Positions 1 through 8,817 are shown, counted from the stretch's first letter. The stretch: DNA of 64,000 nt from VAZQ01 sp963841105 (GCA_963841105.1 CAWJCB010000028.1:372001-436000); one strand, 5' to 3'. Translations and numbers: made by a program. Notes: a model not told the origin generated them from the letters alone.

Positions 1-247
1 CCGCGCTCAAGCCGATCTGCTGGCCGGCGCCGGGCCGGTTCTCGACGACGAACGGTTTCCCGAGCCGCTGCTCCAATGTCTGCGCGGATAAGCGTCCGAG
101 AATGTCGGTCGTCCCGGCAGGCGTGAACGGAACGATGATGGTGACGGTCCTCGACGGATAGTCCTGCGCGCGTGCGGCGAACGTCCACGCGGCGGCCGCG
201 CCGCCGAGGAGCGCAACAAACTGGCGTCGTCCTGCTTGCGCCCGCAT
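1..247 (-). CDS. Bug-family (TctC-like) periplasmic solute-binding protein, N-terminal part
   Basis: The gene runs off the left edge; only about 82 N-terminal residues are present. They show a basic start, an RRQFVALLGG stretch and an alanine-rich segment ending in ARAQ (a TAT-like export signal), then DYPSRTVTIIVPFTPAGTTD. The YPS+P(I/V)..IVPF.AGG.TD pattern is the hallmark of tripartite-tricarboxylate-transporter binding proteins (Bug family), which capture carboxylates or other small organics in the periplasm. The ligand cannot be told from this part. The ATG at 247 is chosen because the signal sequence begins there. Confidence 0.85.
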   Translation of the reverse strand, partial: MRAQAGRRQFVALLGGAAAAWTFAARAQDYPSRTVTIIVPFTPAGTTDILGRLSAQTLEQRLGKPFVVENRPGAGQQIGLSA

Positions 248-259
248 CTGCCTCCAGCA

Positions 260-709
260 TCAGTTTGCGCAGGAGCGCACGTAGGCATCACGGCCCACGG
301 GATTGTTTCCCACCCCCGCGTTGAATGAAAAAGACTGATTACATTGGGTGACGCGGTCGCTGAAGCTGTTGATGGGCGGAGGGTTGTACGGAAGCACCCG
401 CGGCTGCGATGGCGGCGTGAGCTGCGGAGGAGATGGCACTGATGGTGGGACGTACGTAGCGCTGCCACGCGGAACATTGGTCGGACGTTCCGCCTGTCCT
501 TTCGGGCGATCGTTCTCCCGCAGCCGTGTCCTTGGCAATTGCAGACCCTTCATGATGATCGGCGTCCCACTCTCATCCTTCATTATGCTTGGGACAGAGA
601 GCTGGTCAGAGCGGATTTTCTTGGAACGCGCGAATGCGGTCTCAGCCGGGCCAGCGCAGAGAACCATGACCAGGCAAAGAGCGAAAGCTGTGGATGGCCG
701 CGGCATCAT
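260..709 (-). CDS. Small proline-rich exported protein of unknown function
   Basis: A 149-residue protein. It begins with a clear signal peptide (hydrophobic FALCLVMVLCAGPAETAFA, cleavage likely after AFA). The middle is proline-rich (PPSVPSPPQLTPPSQP region). The C-terminal segment has CNQSFSFNAGVGNNP and ends VRSCAN. The paired cysteines (one in the CNQSF segment, one in SCAN) could form a disulphide. I recall similar C-termini in uncharacterised rhizobial exported proteins, but no function is known to me. It lies 12 bp upstream of the Bug protein on the same strand. Confidence 0.7.
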   Translation of the reverse strand: MMPRPSTAFALCLVMVLCAGPAETAFARSKKIRSDQLSVPSIMKDESGTPIIMKGLQLPRTRLRENDRPKGQAERPTNVPRGSATYVPPSVPSPPQLTPPSQPRVLPYNPPPINSFSDRVTQCNQSFSFNAGVGNNPVGRDAYVRSCAN

Positions 710-763
710 GCACTCAACATAGGCATTCGCGAGTGGCGCCGCGAGTCACGATCGTGAGCCGCG

Positions 764-1441
764 TCAGCGAGCGGCGGCGGCCCAGCGGCGGGCCAGAAAC
801 TCTCCGCCATGCCGCAGTCCTTCCTGGTCGATACCATGGCCGATTCCATGCGACAGATGCCATTCCACCGGAACGCCGAGCGTGCCGAGCCCGTTCGCCG
901 CGATGAAAAGCGCTTGCGCCGGAATGAGGTCGTCTTGATCGCCATGAATCAGCAGCACAGGAGGGCGCGAGCGTATCTCTCCGGCAAGCTTCTCGGGTTT
1001 TCCCTCGGCCGGCAGCGCCAGCAGGCCGGAATAACCGACAATGGCAAACGGCGCGGTTGCGCGTCGAAGCCCCACGTGCAGCGCCATCATGGTGCCCTGG
1101 CTGAATCCGACGAGCGCGAGCGCCGTGGCGGGGAGATTGCGCCGCTTGAGCTCGGCGTCGAGGAAGCTTCCAAGCACCGGCGCCGCCTTGTTGCAGCCGA
1201 GCCACCGCTCGTTGGGGTCGCGGAAAGTCAGCGGGAACCATTGCCGTCCGATCGGAGCTTGTCCGCAGGGCTCCGGCGCATGCGGCGACGCGAACGCGGC
1301 CTGCGGAACGAGCCCCTGCCAGGCGCGGCCAATCTCAATGAGATCCTTGCCGTCCGCCCCGTAGCCGTGAAGGAATACCACCAACGCGCGCGCGGGACCC
1401 GATCGCGGCTCAAGCCGCGGTCCGTCGAGCTCAGCAGGCAT
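764..1441 (-). CDS. Carboxylesterase/phospholipase-type alpha/beta hydrolase
   Basis: A 225-residue single-domain serine hydrolase of the phospholipase/carboxylesterase (acyl-protein thioesterase-like) family. Visible features are the oxyanion-region VVFLHGYGADG near residue 25, the nucleophile elbow GFSQG near residue 113, an acid residue in LLIHGDQDD, and the catalytic histidine in LSHGIGHGID near the C-terminus. It has no signal peptide, so it is probably cytoplasmic. Its ATG overlaps the stop codon of the upstream DNA-glycosylase gene by one base (TGATG), which suggests translational coupling. The substrate is unknown. Confidence 0.9.
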   Translation of the reverse strand: MPAELDGPRLEPRSGPARALVVFLHGYGADGKDLIEIGRAWQGLVPQAAFASPHAPEPCGQAPIGRQWFPLTFRDPNERWLGCNKAAPVLGSFLDAELKRRNLPATALALVGFSQGTMMALHVGLRRATAPFAIVGYSGLLALPAEGKPEKLAGEIRSRPPVLLIHGDQDDLIPAQALFIAANGLGTLGVPVEWHLSHGIGHGIDQEGLRHGGEFLARRWAAAAR

Positions 1442-2136
1442 CAGGGGCTCCGTCGCTTGGGGGCTTGAGTTGGGGCTTTACTTGGGGCTGGAAGCGGCGC
1501 GCCGTTACGGCGTTTGACTGCCCTATAATAATGCCACAACAGATGCGCCGCCACGCCGCGCCACGGCCGCCACGTTTCGGCAAGCTTTGTCATCTCCTTT
1601 GCCAGCGGCCGGCGCTTGAGCCCAAACGCCAGCCGCGCCGCCTCTTGCAGTGCGAGATCGCCCGCCGGCCAGGCGTCGGCGTGACCGAGACAGAACAGAA
1701 GATAAATGTCGGCAGTCCATGGCCCAACCCCATGCAACCTTGTGAGCCTTGCATGCGCCTCGTCTGCTTCCATCCCGGCAAGTGCGTCGAGATCAATCGC
1801 GCCCTCGGCCAGCGCCCGGCCGATCGCTTTGACGGTCGCGATCTTCGACCTGGAAAGTCCTGTCCGCGCCAGCCTTTCAGCACGCGCCCGTCGCAGCGCC
1901 TCGTGGTGAAAAGGATCGAACGCCGCTGCGAGGCGCCCCCAGATCGCCGCCGCGCTTGCGGTTGAAAGTTGTTGTGCGCAGACGATAGCGCATAGCCCGG
2001 CGAACCCGGCTGGCCGCCGGCGCAGCGCAGGAGGCCCGAACGTCTCGAGCAAATTGGCGAGACGTGGATCCGACTTCGCCAGGATGGCCAACGCGGCAGC
2101 AAGTTCAGCGTCGTTGTGCAGGATGTACGATGTCAT
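1441..2136 (-). CDS. DNA-3-methyladenine glycosylase II (AlkA/HhH-GPD family)
   Basis: A 231-residue HhH-GPD base-excision glycosylase, expected to remove alkylated purines from DNA. The helix-hairpin-helix is visible as LTRLHGVGPWTADIYLLF, followed by the catalytic aspartate in WPAGDLAL. The N-terminal AlkA domain is short, so it resembles the compact bacterial 3-methyladenine glycosylases. The frame stays open upstream, but the start MTSYILHND at 2136 gives the family's usual length and leaves room for the divergent gluQ promoter. The C-terminal tail is basic and proline-rich. Confidence 0.9.
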   Translation of the reverse strand: MTSYILHNDAELAAALAILAKSDPRLANLLETFGPPALRRRPAGFAGLCAIVCAQQLSTASAAAIWGRLAAAFDPFHHEALRRARAERLARTGLSRSKIATVKAIGRALAEGAIDLDALAGMEADEAHARLTRLHGVGPWTADIYLLFCLGHADAWPAGDLALQEAARLAFGLKRRPLAKEMTKLAETWRPWRGVAAHLLWHYYRAVKRRNGAPLPAPSKAPTQAPKRRSP

Positions 2137-2208
2137 GCCGATCCGCCATGTCGATCCGTCATGCAGAGCGGTTCTAAACCCGCCGCGTTTGCCCTGATAC
2201 CACACGCC

Positions 2209-3087
2209 ATGTCGCCTCCGGTCTTCCGCTTCGCGCCCAGTCCAAATGGATATCTCCATCTCGGGCACGCGCTCTCGGCAATCCTCAATTTCGACATGGC
2301 GCGTGCGGTAAACGGACGCTTCCTGCTGCGCATCGAGGACATCGACGCGGCACGCTGCCGGCCTGAGCACGAGCAGGCGATTTGCGAGGACCTCGCCTGG
2401 CTTGGGCTGCGCTGGGAAGAGCCGGTGCGGCGCCAGAGCGCGCATTTCGACGATTACCGCGCGACACTGGCGCGGCTCGACGCGATGCGCCTGATCTATC
2501 AGAGCTTTGAATCGCGCGGAGAGATTGCACAGTGGGTGGCAGCACAAGGCGCGCCCTGGCCAAGAGACCCCGACGGCTCACCCCTCTACCCTTGTGGCTC
2601 AGGCTTGCTCTCGGAAGCCGAGCGCAGGATGCGAGCCCAAGCGAAAAAGTCGTATGCGCTGCGGCTGGACATGAGGGCCGCCATGGCAGCCGCGAAGGCG
2701 CGCGCGGCATCGCTCAGCTTCCGCGAGACGGGGGCCGGCCCTCGCGGCGAGACCGGCGTGATTCGTGCGGAGCCACAGATCTGGGGTGATATTGTGCTCG
2801 CGCGCAAGGAGACACCAACGAGCTATCATTTGTCGGTCGTCGTCGACGACGCCCAGCAGGGCGTGACGCATATCGTTCGTGGACAAGACCTGTTCGCAGC
2901 AGCAAGCGTGCACCGTTTGCTCCAGACGCTGCTTGGACTGGCTACGCCCGTTTACCATCATCATCGCCTGCTGCTCGACGAAAACGGGCAGAAACTCGCG
3001 AAATCGACCCGCGCGACGTCATTGCGAGAGCTGCGCGCAGCCGGCGCCAGCCCGTCCGATATCCGCCGAATGATCGGACTGCCGTGA
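2209..3087 (+). CDS. gluQ: Glutamyl-Q tRNA(Asp) synthetase
   Basis: A 292-residue protein matching the catalytic domain of glutamyl-tRNA synthetase without the anticodon-binding region. GluQ enzymes attach glutamate to the queuosine base of tRNA(Asp). The class I signature is PSPNGYLHLGHALSA near the N-terminus, and the KMSKS equivalent is KLAKSTRATSLRELR near residue 260. An earlier in-frame ATG at 2116 would add 31 residues with no similarity to the family, so the start at MSPPVFRFAPSP is preferred. It is transcribed divergently from the AlkA-like gene. Confidence 0.92.
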   Translation: MSPPVFRFAPSPNGYLHLGHALSAILNFDMARAVNGRFLLRIEDIDAARCRPEHEQAICEDLAWLGLRWEEPVRRQSAHFDDYRATLARLDAMRLIYQSFESRGEIAQWVAAQGAPWPRDPDGSPLYPCGSGLLSEAERRMRAQAKKSYALRLDMRAAMAAAKARAASLSFRETGAGPRGETGVIRAEPQIWGDIVLARKETPTSYHLSVVVDDAQQGVTHIVRGQDLFAAASVHRLLQTLLGLATPVYHHHRLLLDENGQKLAKSTRATSLRELRAAGASPSDIRRMIGLP

Positions 3088-3090
3088 CTG

Positions 3091-3140
3091 ATGCGGTGAA
3101 TTTGAAGTTCCTACCATTTGTTGCCGCAGACTCGAGGAGC
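3091..3140. repeat. Degenerate half-copy of a CTAG-ended palindromic element
   Basis: Just after gluQ, about 45 bases beginning TGCGGTGAATTTGAAGTTCC are nearly identical to the left half of the palindrome at 38599-38676 and include the same loop (CATTTGTTG). The matching right arm is missing here. The rest of the gap to 3364 shows no gene. Confidence 0.7.
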
Positions 3141-3364
3141 GCGCGGCACGTTGCGTGTGGCATAAACATGGCGAAGCCAGAAATCTCGCCTTGAATCGGA
3201 CGCGCTTTGCCCCGGAAACATAAAGATTGCGTGCAGGCCAGAGCTGCGCTTTTTGCACTGCAAAATTATGTGATTTGCACAAATCTTACCTTGGCTTAGG
3301 TCCATCGTTGCAGGTTCAACGCTACAGGCGTTTGTGCTTGTGCGAACAAAAAAAGGAGAGTTCT

Positions 3365-3544
3365 ATGTCTTCTCCAGCCCGCTCCCGTCCTATCAGCCTT
3401 GCGTTAGTGCTTGCGCTGTGCGCGGCCGTCCTGAGCGCACGCCTGCTCATGGCTTACACGCAGCATATGGAAGCTTCTGCGCCTGCCGCGATTGTGCAAT
3501 CTTCCTCCGAGTCCCTCCCGGATGGACTGCCGCCTCTCTGGTGA
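3365..3544 (+). CDS. Small membrane or exported protein, 59 residues
   Basis: A short ORF preceded by a strong Shine-Dalgarno sequence (AAAGGAGAG, about 6 bases before the ATG). The product begins MSSPARSRP, continues with one hydrophobic stretch (ISLALVLALCAAVLSARLLMAY) and ends in a short polar, Ser/Pro-rich tail (SSSESLPDGLPPLW). It is either a one-TM protein or a cleaved small exported peptide. I do not recognise a family. The strong ribosome site and sensible hydropathy are the only support. Confidence 0.55.
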   Translation: MSSPARSRPISLALVLALCAAVLSARLLMAYTQHMEASAPAAIVQSSSESLPDGLPPLW

Positions 3545-3632
3545 TTGTCAAACAAAGAGAGCGCGCATGCATTTCTGTTCTTTGTGTCCTGGCGGCTACA
3601 GCGAATCAGCTCCATCAGCGTTATAGTGGGCG

Positions 3633-3740
3633 CAGTCAGGCATTCGCAGATACGGCCTCGGATAGGAGTGCGCTGCGACTGCAAGGGATGGCACTATCCA
3701 GCCCCCGCGAATCAGGCCGCTCAGCAATGAGCGGCCTTTT
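3633..3740 (+). ncRNA. Candidate structured small RNA ending at a strong terminator
   Basis: Between the small ORF and the SGNH gene there is a TATAGT box at 3622-3627. It is followed by a stretch that can fold: GCAGTC near 3632 pairs with GACTGC near 3678, and GCATTC with GAGTGC inside that. A factor-independent terminator follows at 3715-3740. The -35 region is weak and no known RNA family was recognised. It may instead be the 3' untranslated region of the small ORF. Confidence 0.3.
3715..3740 (+). terminator. Rho-independent terminator
   Basis: A perfect 9-bp stem, GGCCGCTCA with TGAGCGGCC, is closed by a GCAA (GNRA) tetraloop and followed directly by TTTT. It ends transcription from the small ORF or the candidate RNA upstream. 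Confidence 0.85.
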
Positions 3741-3925
3741 CATTTCGAGCTTCCGGCAAGATCTCACCGGCTGCCCCCGCCAGCGGCTGCTGCGAGGCAG
3801 ATTGTTTGTTCTCACACTGCGGGAGTTGGGGCTATCATGCGTTGAGCCGGCGTCGGCTTTGTGTCCCGGCGGGTGCGGCCATTGCCGCCTCGCTCGTGCG
3901 CCGCCCGGCCGCGGCGGTGAATGCG

Positions 3926-4553
3926 ATGCGACACGTGGTGCTGCTCGGCGATTCCGTTTTCGATAATGCGGCTTATGTCGGATCGGATCCCGACGTGGTG
4001 GCGCCAGTTGCGGGAAGCTTTGCCCGCGGACTGGCGTGCGAGCCTGGTTGCGCGCGATGGAGCCGTGATCACCGACCTTCCCGCGCAGCTGAAGAAGCTG
4101 CCTCCTGACGCAACGCACCTCGTCATCAGCATCGGCGGTAATGATGCACTCATGAGCGCCGGCGTCTTGGATGAAGGCGCCGCCTCTGTGGCGAGCGCAG
4201 TCGAGAAGCTCTCAACAGTACGCGATGCCTTCCAGCAAGCCTATGCACCGATGCTCGATCAGACCCTGTCCCGGCAGCTTTCGACAGCGGTTTGCACCAT
4301 CTATGAACCGCGTTTTCCCGAGCCGTGGCGCAGGCGATTGGCGGCAACGGCGCTGACCGTTCTCAACGATGTCATCACCCGGGAGGCGTTCGCGCGCGGA
4401 ACGACGCTGATTGACCTGCGGCTCATCTGTGATCGCGACGAGGATTTCGCGAACCCAATCGAGCCATCCGCGCGCGGCGGGGCCAAGATCGCACGTGCCA
4501 TTGGCGCATTCGCGCAACACGCGGCTCCGTCGAGCGTTGTCATCGCCAGATAA
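3926..4553 (+). CDS. SGNH/GDSL hydrolase (single +1 frameshift)
   Basis: Read through one extra base, this is a 208-residue SGNH-fold esterase/lipase. The first 25 residues, RHVVLLGDSVFDNAAYVG, carry the block I GDS nucleophile. The second frame carries the block III GGND (VISIGGNDALMS) and the C-terminal IEPSARGGAKIARAI block. The frame changes near 4000, where GTGGTGGCGCC should read GTGGTGCGCC, giving VVRQLREALPADW. Removing one G makes a continuous frame ending at 4553. It is either a recent pseudogene or a sequencing error. Confidence 0.75.
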
Positions 4554-4569
4554 AAGGGAGAGCAGGCAG

Positions 4570-4806
4570 ATGCCGGGCAAGCGAGTGCAGTTCGATGACG
4601 AGACCTGGCACGCCCTGGACCTGCTGGCGCGCGATCGGATGATGGATTTCCAAGAGCTCGCCGACGAAGCCTTCCGTGACCTGCTGCGTAAGCATGGGCG
4701 GCCCACCGACCTGAAATCCGCGTTGCGCCAAAGCGCGGGCGAAGGCGCAACAATCCACAAGCTGCCGAGTGCGAGAAAGCGCCGGCCCCGCCGCCCAGGC
4801 AACTGA
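4570..4806 (+). CDS. Ribbon-helix-helix-like small protein
   Basis: A 78-residue protein starting 16 bases after the SGNH stop, with a purine-rich ribosome site (AAGGGAGAG). The sequence RVQFDDETWHALDLLARDRMMDFQELADEAFRDLLRK has the strand-helix-helix pattern of CopG-like proteins. The C-terminus is basic (KRRPRRPG). I recall close uncharacterised relatives in rhizobia. It may bind DNA, but no partner toxin lies beside it. Confidence 0.7.
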   Translation: MPGKRVQFDDETWHALDLLARDRMMDFQELADEAFRDLLRKHGRPTDLKSALRQSAGEGATIHKLPSARKRRPRRPGN

Positions 4807-4842
4807 TTGAGAGGGCCGGAGCGCTGAGAAAACCATCCTGCG

Positions 4843-6060
4843 CTAGACCCCTTCTCGTCTGGGGAGACCGCGCCGGAATGGAAGAATTCCAATCAACGTA
4901 AGAAGGGCGAAGAGCGCTCCAGCGAGAAAAGTTGCCTGCGGACCGTGGAGGTCCCAGAGCGCACCTGCGATCAGACTGGCAAACAGCAGCGCAACTCCCG
5001 CGGCGAAATTGAGCACACCGAAGGCGGTGCCCCGCAGTCGGGCCGGCGCGGCATCTGCTATGAGTGCCGCGAAAATCCCCTGGGTGAAGCCCATGTGCAG
5101 CCCCCAAAGCGCCACCCCCAAGACAATTCCGAATATGTCTGATGAGAGAGCCAGAAAGAGATCGGCCGCAAGCAAGGACACCAAGCCCGCGAGCATGACT
5201 GTCACGCGATTGGCCCTATCGGAGATCACTCCGGCCGGGTAGGCGGAGAGAGCATAGACGATATTCATCACGATCATCACGACCGGCGCCCACATGACCG
5301 GCAAACCGATCGATTGCGCGCGCAGGATCAAGAAAGCCTCGCTGAACCTGGCGAGCGTGAACATCGTCGCTACGCCAACAACCCACCAGTAGATGCTTCC
5401 CAGGCGTCGGAGCTCGGCAGGGGTGAGCGGCGTGCGTATTTCGCGAAGCTCGGCCGGACGCTCCGGCTCTCGTACAGCGACAGCAATGAGGGCAAAAGAT
5501 AGAAAAGCAGGAATGACTGCGACCCAGAACACCACAACAAAATTGTTGGCCGCCCACCACATGAAAACGATGGCCAACACCGGGCCCATGAAGGCGCCGA
5601 CCGTATCGAGCGACTGACGCAGCCCAAAACTTGCCCCGCGCAATTCAGGTGGCGTCAAATCGGCGACGAGAGCGTCGCGCGGCGCGCCGCGTATCCCCTT
5701 GCCGATGCGGTCGACGAAACGGACAGCAATCAGCCAACCGACGGTCGATACCATCGGGAAAACCGGCTTGGTGAACGCTGCAAGGCCGTAACCAAGGACG
5801 ACCAGAAACTTGCGCTTGCCAAGCCAGTCGCTTAGCGCGCCGGAAAACACCTTGGTGATCGCAGCCGTCGCCTCGGCAATACCCTCGATGAAGCCCACCG
5901 TTAGCGTCGATGTTCCAAGCACGGTCACCAGATAGAGCGGTAACAAGGCGTGGATCATCTCGGAGGAGACATCCATGAGGAGCGATACGAAACCGAGTGT
6001 CCAGACCCCGCTTGGGATCTGGCGCCATTTCGGAATTGGAGCAGTGGCAACGTCAGACAT
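4843..6060 (-). CDS. MFS transporter
   Basis: A 405-residue polytopic membrane protein with about 12 hydrophobic segments. The family loop between TM2 and TM3 reads GALSDWLGKRK, and the stretch DRIGKGIRGAPRDALVADLTP is typical of a bacterial MFS efflux subgroup. The start MSDVATAPIPKWRQ at 6060 is preferred because the upstream open frame is not membrane-like. The substrate cannot be inferred. It converges with the ribbon-helix-helix gene across a 36-bp gap without an obvious terminator. Confidence 0.88.
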   Translation of the reverse strand: MSDVATAPIPKWRQIPSGVWTLGFVSLLMDVSSEMIHALLPLYLVTVLGTSTLTVGFIEGIAEATAAITKVFSGALSDWLGKRKFLVVLGYGLAAFTKPVFPMVSTVGWLIAVRFVDRIGKGIRGAPRDALVADLTPPELRGASFGLRQSLDTVGAFMGPVLAIVFMWWAANNFVVVFWVAVIPAFLSFALIAVAVREPERPAELREIRTPLTPAELRRLGSIYWWVVGVATMFTLARFSEAFLILRAQSIGLPVMWAPVVMIVMNIVYALSAYPAGVISDRANRVTVMLAGLVSLLAADLFLALSSDIFGIVLGVALWGLHMGFTQGIFAALIADAAPARLRGTAFGVLNFAAGVALLFASLIAGALWDLHGPQATFLAGALFALLTLIGILPFRRGLPRREGV

Positions 6061-6274
6061 GTGCCAACTCAGAATGACACCTGAGTTTATCGCAAGGTAT
6101 TGGAGATGATCGAGTGCCAATCCAGCAGCTGTTCGATGACGCCCCCAATAACTCGGTGCACCGACGTGCACGGGCCGACCATCCGCGCGCACGATTCGAG
6201 CGGCGGATGCCGGTGCAGATAATGCCCTGGATTTTTTCGCCAAACCCCGCTGCGGCAGCGGCGAGAGGAACGTC

Positions 6275-6817
6275 TTAGCCGGCTTTGATCTCGATCTTCT
6301 TCTCGGGCTTTTGTGCCTCCGGCTTCTTGGGAAGAGTGACGGTAAGGACGCCATTCTTAAAGCTGGCTTCAATCCTGTCGGCATCGACCCCCTCCGGGAG
6401 AGGGAAGAAGCGCTCGAAAGAGCCGTAGCGGCGCTCGGACAAGTAGTAGTCCTTCTTCCTCTCCTCTTTCTGCTCCTTCTTTTCGCCCTTAATTTTGAGG
6501 CCGCCGTTGGCGACTTGCACTTCGATGTTGTTTTCGTCGATGCCGGGCAGTTCCGCGGTGACCTCGAATCCGTTCTCGCCCTCGATGATATCGACCGCAG
6601 GACTGCTGCGCCAAGAAGGAACGCGCGACCACAGCGACTCCAAGTCGCTTAGGGAGCGGAATGGAGAGCGCCGAAACCCTTGCCCGAAGTCGTCAAAAAG
6701 CCGGTCAATCTCACGGCGCAAGCTTTCAAACGGACGCCTCTCCTGCAGCGCTGGCGAACGCTCTTCGGCTTTCTTCTCCTCAGTTTTCACCGGTATGTTG
6801 CTTCCAGCTTCAGCCAT
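6275..6817 (-). CDS. Hsp20/alpha-crystallin small heat-shock protein
   Basis: A 180-residue cytoplasmic holdase chaperone. The alpha-crystallin domain runs from about residue 72 (VDIIEGENGFEVTAELPG) to 165. It contains the conserved A-x-x-x-n-GVL motif (ASFKNGVLTVTLPKK) followed by a charged C-terminal extension (KPEKKIEIKAG). The N-terminal arm contains FESLRREIDRLFDDFGQGF. The ATG at 6817 is favoured because AGGAGG lies 8 bases upstream; a TTG two codons earlier would sit too close to it. Such genes often answer to heat shock, but I see no clear ROSE or CIRCE element. Confidence 0.93.
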   Translation of the reverse strand: MAEAGSNIPVKTEEKKAEERSPALQERRPFESLRREIDRLFDDFGQGFRRSPFRSLSDLESLWSRVPSWRSSPAVDIIEGENGFEVTAELPGIDENNIEVQVANGGLKIKGEKKEQKEERKKDYYLSERRYGSFERFFPLPEGVDADRIEASFKNGVLTVTLPKKPEAQKPEKKIEIKAG

Positions 6818-6954
6818 GTCCAATTCCTCCTATCAGGTGAGAAGCTTTCCTATCGTGGTCCCCGTGCCCATTGCTCTACCACAAGCAAGAACAGAGTACC
6901 CACAAAGCGCCTGACCCCGGTGCCTCCCGACGACCTAACTCGAGCGCAGCCTGA

Positions 6955-7033
6955 GGCTCGTAGCCCGGATGGAGCGCAAACGACATCCGGAGGCCCCCGA
7001 ATTTCGCGTTCGCTCAATGCGGTTACGCGCTGC
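6955..7033. repeat. GTAGCCCGGATGG-type intergenic repeat
   Basis: Upstream of the hsp20 gene the sequence GTAGCCCGGATGGAGCGCAA, followed by ATCCGG and ending CAATGCGGTTACGC, resembles a short extragenic repeat widespread in Bradyrhizobium-type genomes. It separates hsp20 from the BtuF-like gene. Confidence 0.45.
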
Positions 7034-7840
7034 TCAGCGCTCCATAGCTAACTCGATGATGGTTTGCAGAGCGGCAAGGCCGTCCGTCAGCGCGGCCGGC
7101 CCGGGCTGCAGGATAAGGGGTGATTTTATCTCGTGGACGGCGCCGCGACGTACCGCGGGCGTGCTGGCGAACCCAGGACGAGCCGCAACCTTCTCCGGCC
7201 GAAACTTTTTCCCGCACCAGGAGCCGAAAATGATATCCGGCTCGCGCCCGATCACCTCTTGCGGCGTGACAATTCGATCGCGTGCAGCCTTGCATCCGGC
7301 GCGTTCAGCGAAGATGTCCTGGCCGCCGGCGACCTCAATCAGTTCCGAGACCCAGCCGATGCCGGAGATCATGGGATCGTCCCATTCCTCGAAATAGACC
7401 TTGGGTCGCCGCGGCAGCCGCAATCCGCGCGCACGCGCCTCGGCCAATCCTGAAGTCAATCGTTCAGCCAGGACGTTGGCCTGATCGAACGCGTTCACCA
7501 AAGCACCCAAGAGGCGCACCATGTCGAGGATTTCCGCGACGCTCCGCTGATTGAAGGCGTGCACGTTCAAGCCTTGACGGATGAGCTCCGCTGCAATCTC
7601 GGCCTGAAGATCGGAGAACGTCAGCACAATATCCGGCTTGAGAGACAGAATCTTTGGCACATCGGCGGAGGTGAACGCCGAGACGCGCGGCTTCTCCCGT
7701 CTTGCCCGGGGCGGCCGCACGGCGTAGCCGGAGATTCCGACGATGCGATGCTCCTCGCCGAGGAGATACAGTGTCTCGACCGTTTCCTCCGTCAGGCAAA
7801 CAATGCGTTCCGGCGGAAACATCGCGGCAATCCCCCTCAT
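7034..7840 (-). CDS. BtuF-like cobalamin/siderophore-type ABC substrate-binding protein
   Basis: About 268 residues of the periplasmic-binding-protein class III fold used for cobalamin and iron complexes. Signs are ERIVCLTEETVETLYLLGEEHRIVG at the N-terminus, DIVLTFSD, YFEEWDDPMISGIGWVSELIEVAGG in the middle, and EPDIIFGSWCG. No signal peptide or lipobox is visible and no BtuCD genes are near, so it may be one of the cytosolic BtuF-like proteins. The ATG at 7822 after GAGGGG is an alternative start. It follows the enoyl-CoA hydratase gene by 32 bp on the same strand. Confidence 0.8.
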   Translation of the reverse strand: MRGIAAMFPPERIVCLTEETVETLYLLGEEHRIVGISGYAVRPPRARREKPRVSAFTSADVPKILSLKPDIVLTFSDLQAEIAAELIRQGLNVHAFNQRSVAEILDMVRLLGALVNAFDQANVLAERLTSGLAEARARGLRLPRRPKVYFEEWDDPMISGIGWVSELIEVAGGQDIFAERAGCKAARDRIVTPQEVIGREPDIIFGSWCGKKFRPEKVAARPGFASTPAVRRGAVHEIKSPLILQPGPAALTDGLAALQTIIELAMER

Positions 7841-7872
7841 TGGCGACAAGTGAGGCGAAGCTAATCAGCTCC

Positions 7873-8655
7873 TCAGAACTGCGTGAAATCGGGCTTCTTC
7901 TTTGCCAAGAATGCCTCGACCCCGTGCTTGAATTCTGGTCCCGGGCGCAGCTTCTCAAATGTCTGGCCTTCCAGCTCCAGTCCGATATGGAGAGGGGTAT
8001 CGTAGGTCGAGTTGAGGATTCGCTTGAGCGCGGTCAGCGGAATGGGCGGACGCGCGGCGAGATCAGCAACCCAGCGGCCAATTGCTTCGTCCAACTTGCC
8101 GTCCGGCACCACTTCGGTGACGAGACCCCACTCAAACGCTTCACGCGCGGTGATCCGCCTTCCACGCATGATCATCTGCTTCGCGCGGGTCAGCCCGGCG
8201 AGATGCGCGATGCGAACCGTGCCGCCGCTGCCCGGTGTGATGCCGAGGTTGATCTCGGGAAGAGCGAGTTGCGAGCTCTCGGTGACAAGGCGGAAATCGC
8301 AGGCCAGAGCCAGCTCGAAGGCTACCCCCATGGCCCATTTCTCGATGGCCGCGATCACCGGTTTCTTGGCGCGTTCGGGGGCCGCCACGTTCCAGGCGAG
8401 ATCGTGCATGCCGTCGCGCGATACCTGCAAGAAGCCGGCGATGTCACCGCCTGAGCTGTAGACCCCATTGGCGCCGCGAACGACGATTACCCGGATATCG
8501 GGATCATCGTCCATGGCGCCGATGATCTGCGCGATCTGCGAGCGGGCGACAAAGCTCACCACGTTCATCGGCGGCCGATCGAAGATCAGATGACCCGCCT
8601 TGCTCGCCGCATCCTTCTCCCAGCGCAGGCCATCGAGATTTTGCGGATAGTCCAT
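7873..8655 (-). CDS. Enoyl-CoA hydratase/isomerase family protein
   Basis: A 260-residue crotonase-fold enzyme acting on acyl-CoA thioesters. The oxyanion-hole motifs are visible as GANGVYSSGGDIAGF and, later, KWAMGVAFELALACDFRLVT. The usual catalytic glutamates are present in part (LALPEINLGITPGSGGT keeps one Glu). The C-terminal helix region ends KKKPDFTQF. The start at 8655 has an AAAGGGA ribosome site; an upstream in-frame ATG would add 13 unlikely residues. Its exact substrate is unknown. Confidence 0.88.
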   Translation of the reverse strand: MDYPQNLDGLRWEKDAASKAGHLIFDRPPMNVVSFVARSQIAQIIGAMDDDPDIRVIVVRGANGVYSSGGDIAGFLQVSRDGMHDLAWNVAAPERAKKPVIAAIEKWAMGVAFELALACDFRLVTESSQLALPEINLGITPGSGGTVRIAHLAGLTRAKQMIMRGRRITAREAFEWGLVTEVVPDGKLDEAIGRWVADLAARPPIPLTALKRILNSTYDTPLHIGLELEGQTFEKLRPGPEFKHGVEAFLAKKKPDFTQF

Positions 8656-8702
8656 CGCGTTCCCTTTATCGTTTACTCCGTCGTGCGGGCTCAACTCGCG
8701 GC

Positions 8703-8817
8703 GTCATGCCCCGCGACGGCGGGGCATCCAGTAAGCAATGCCCGCGGGATCGAGGGAAAGCAGCACAACACCCCCGTCCGGTGGCTACTGGATCGTCCGC
8801 CTTCGCGGACGATGACA
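8703..8817. repeat. Palindromic extragenic element (GTCATGCC...CATCCAGTA type)
   Basis: Two hairpins face each other: CATGCCCCGCGACGGCGGGGCATCCAGTA-like on the left and TACTGGATCGTCCGCCTTCG with GCGGACGATGAC on the right. Further members lie at 23543-23651 and 31722-31820, and a second subtype at 33981-34068 and 38497-38585. Confidence 0.75.
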
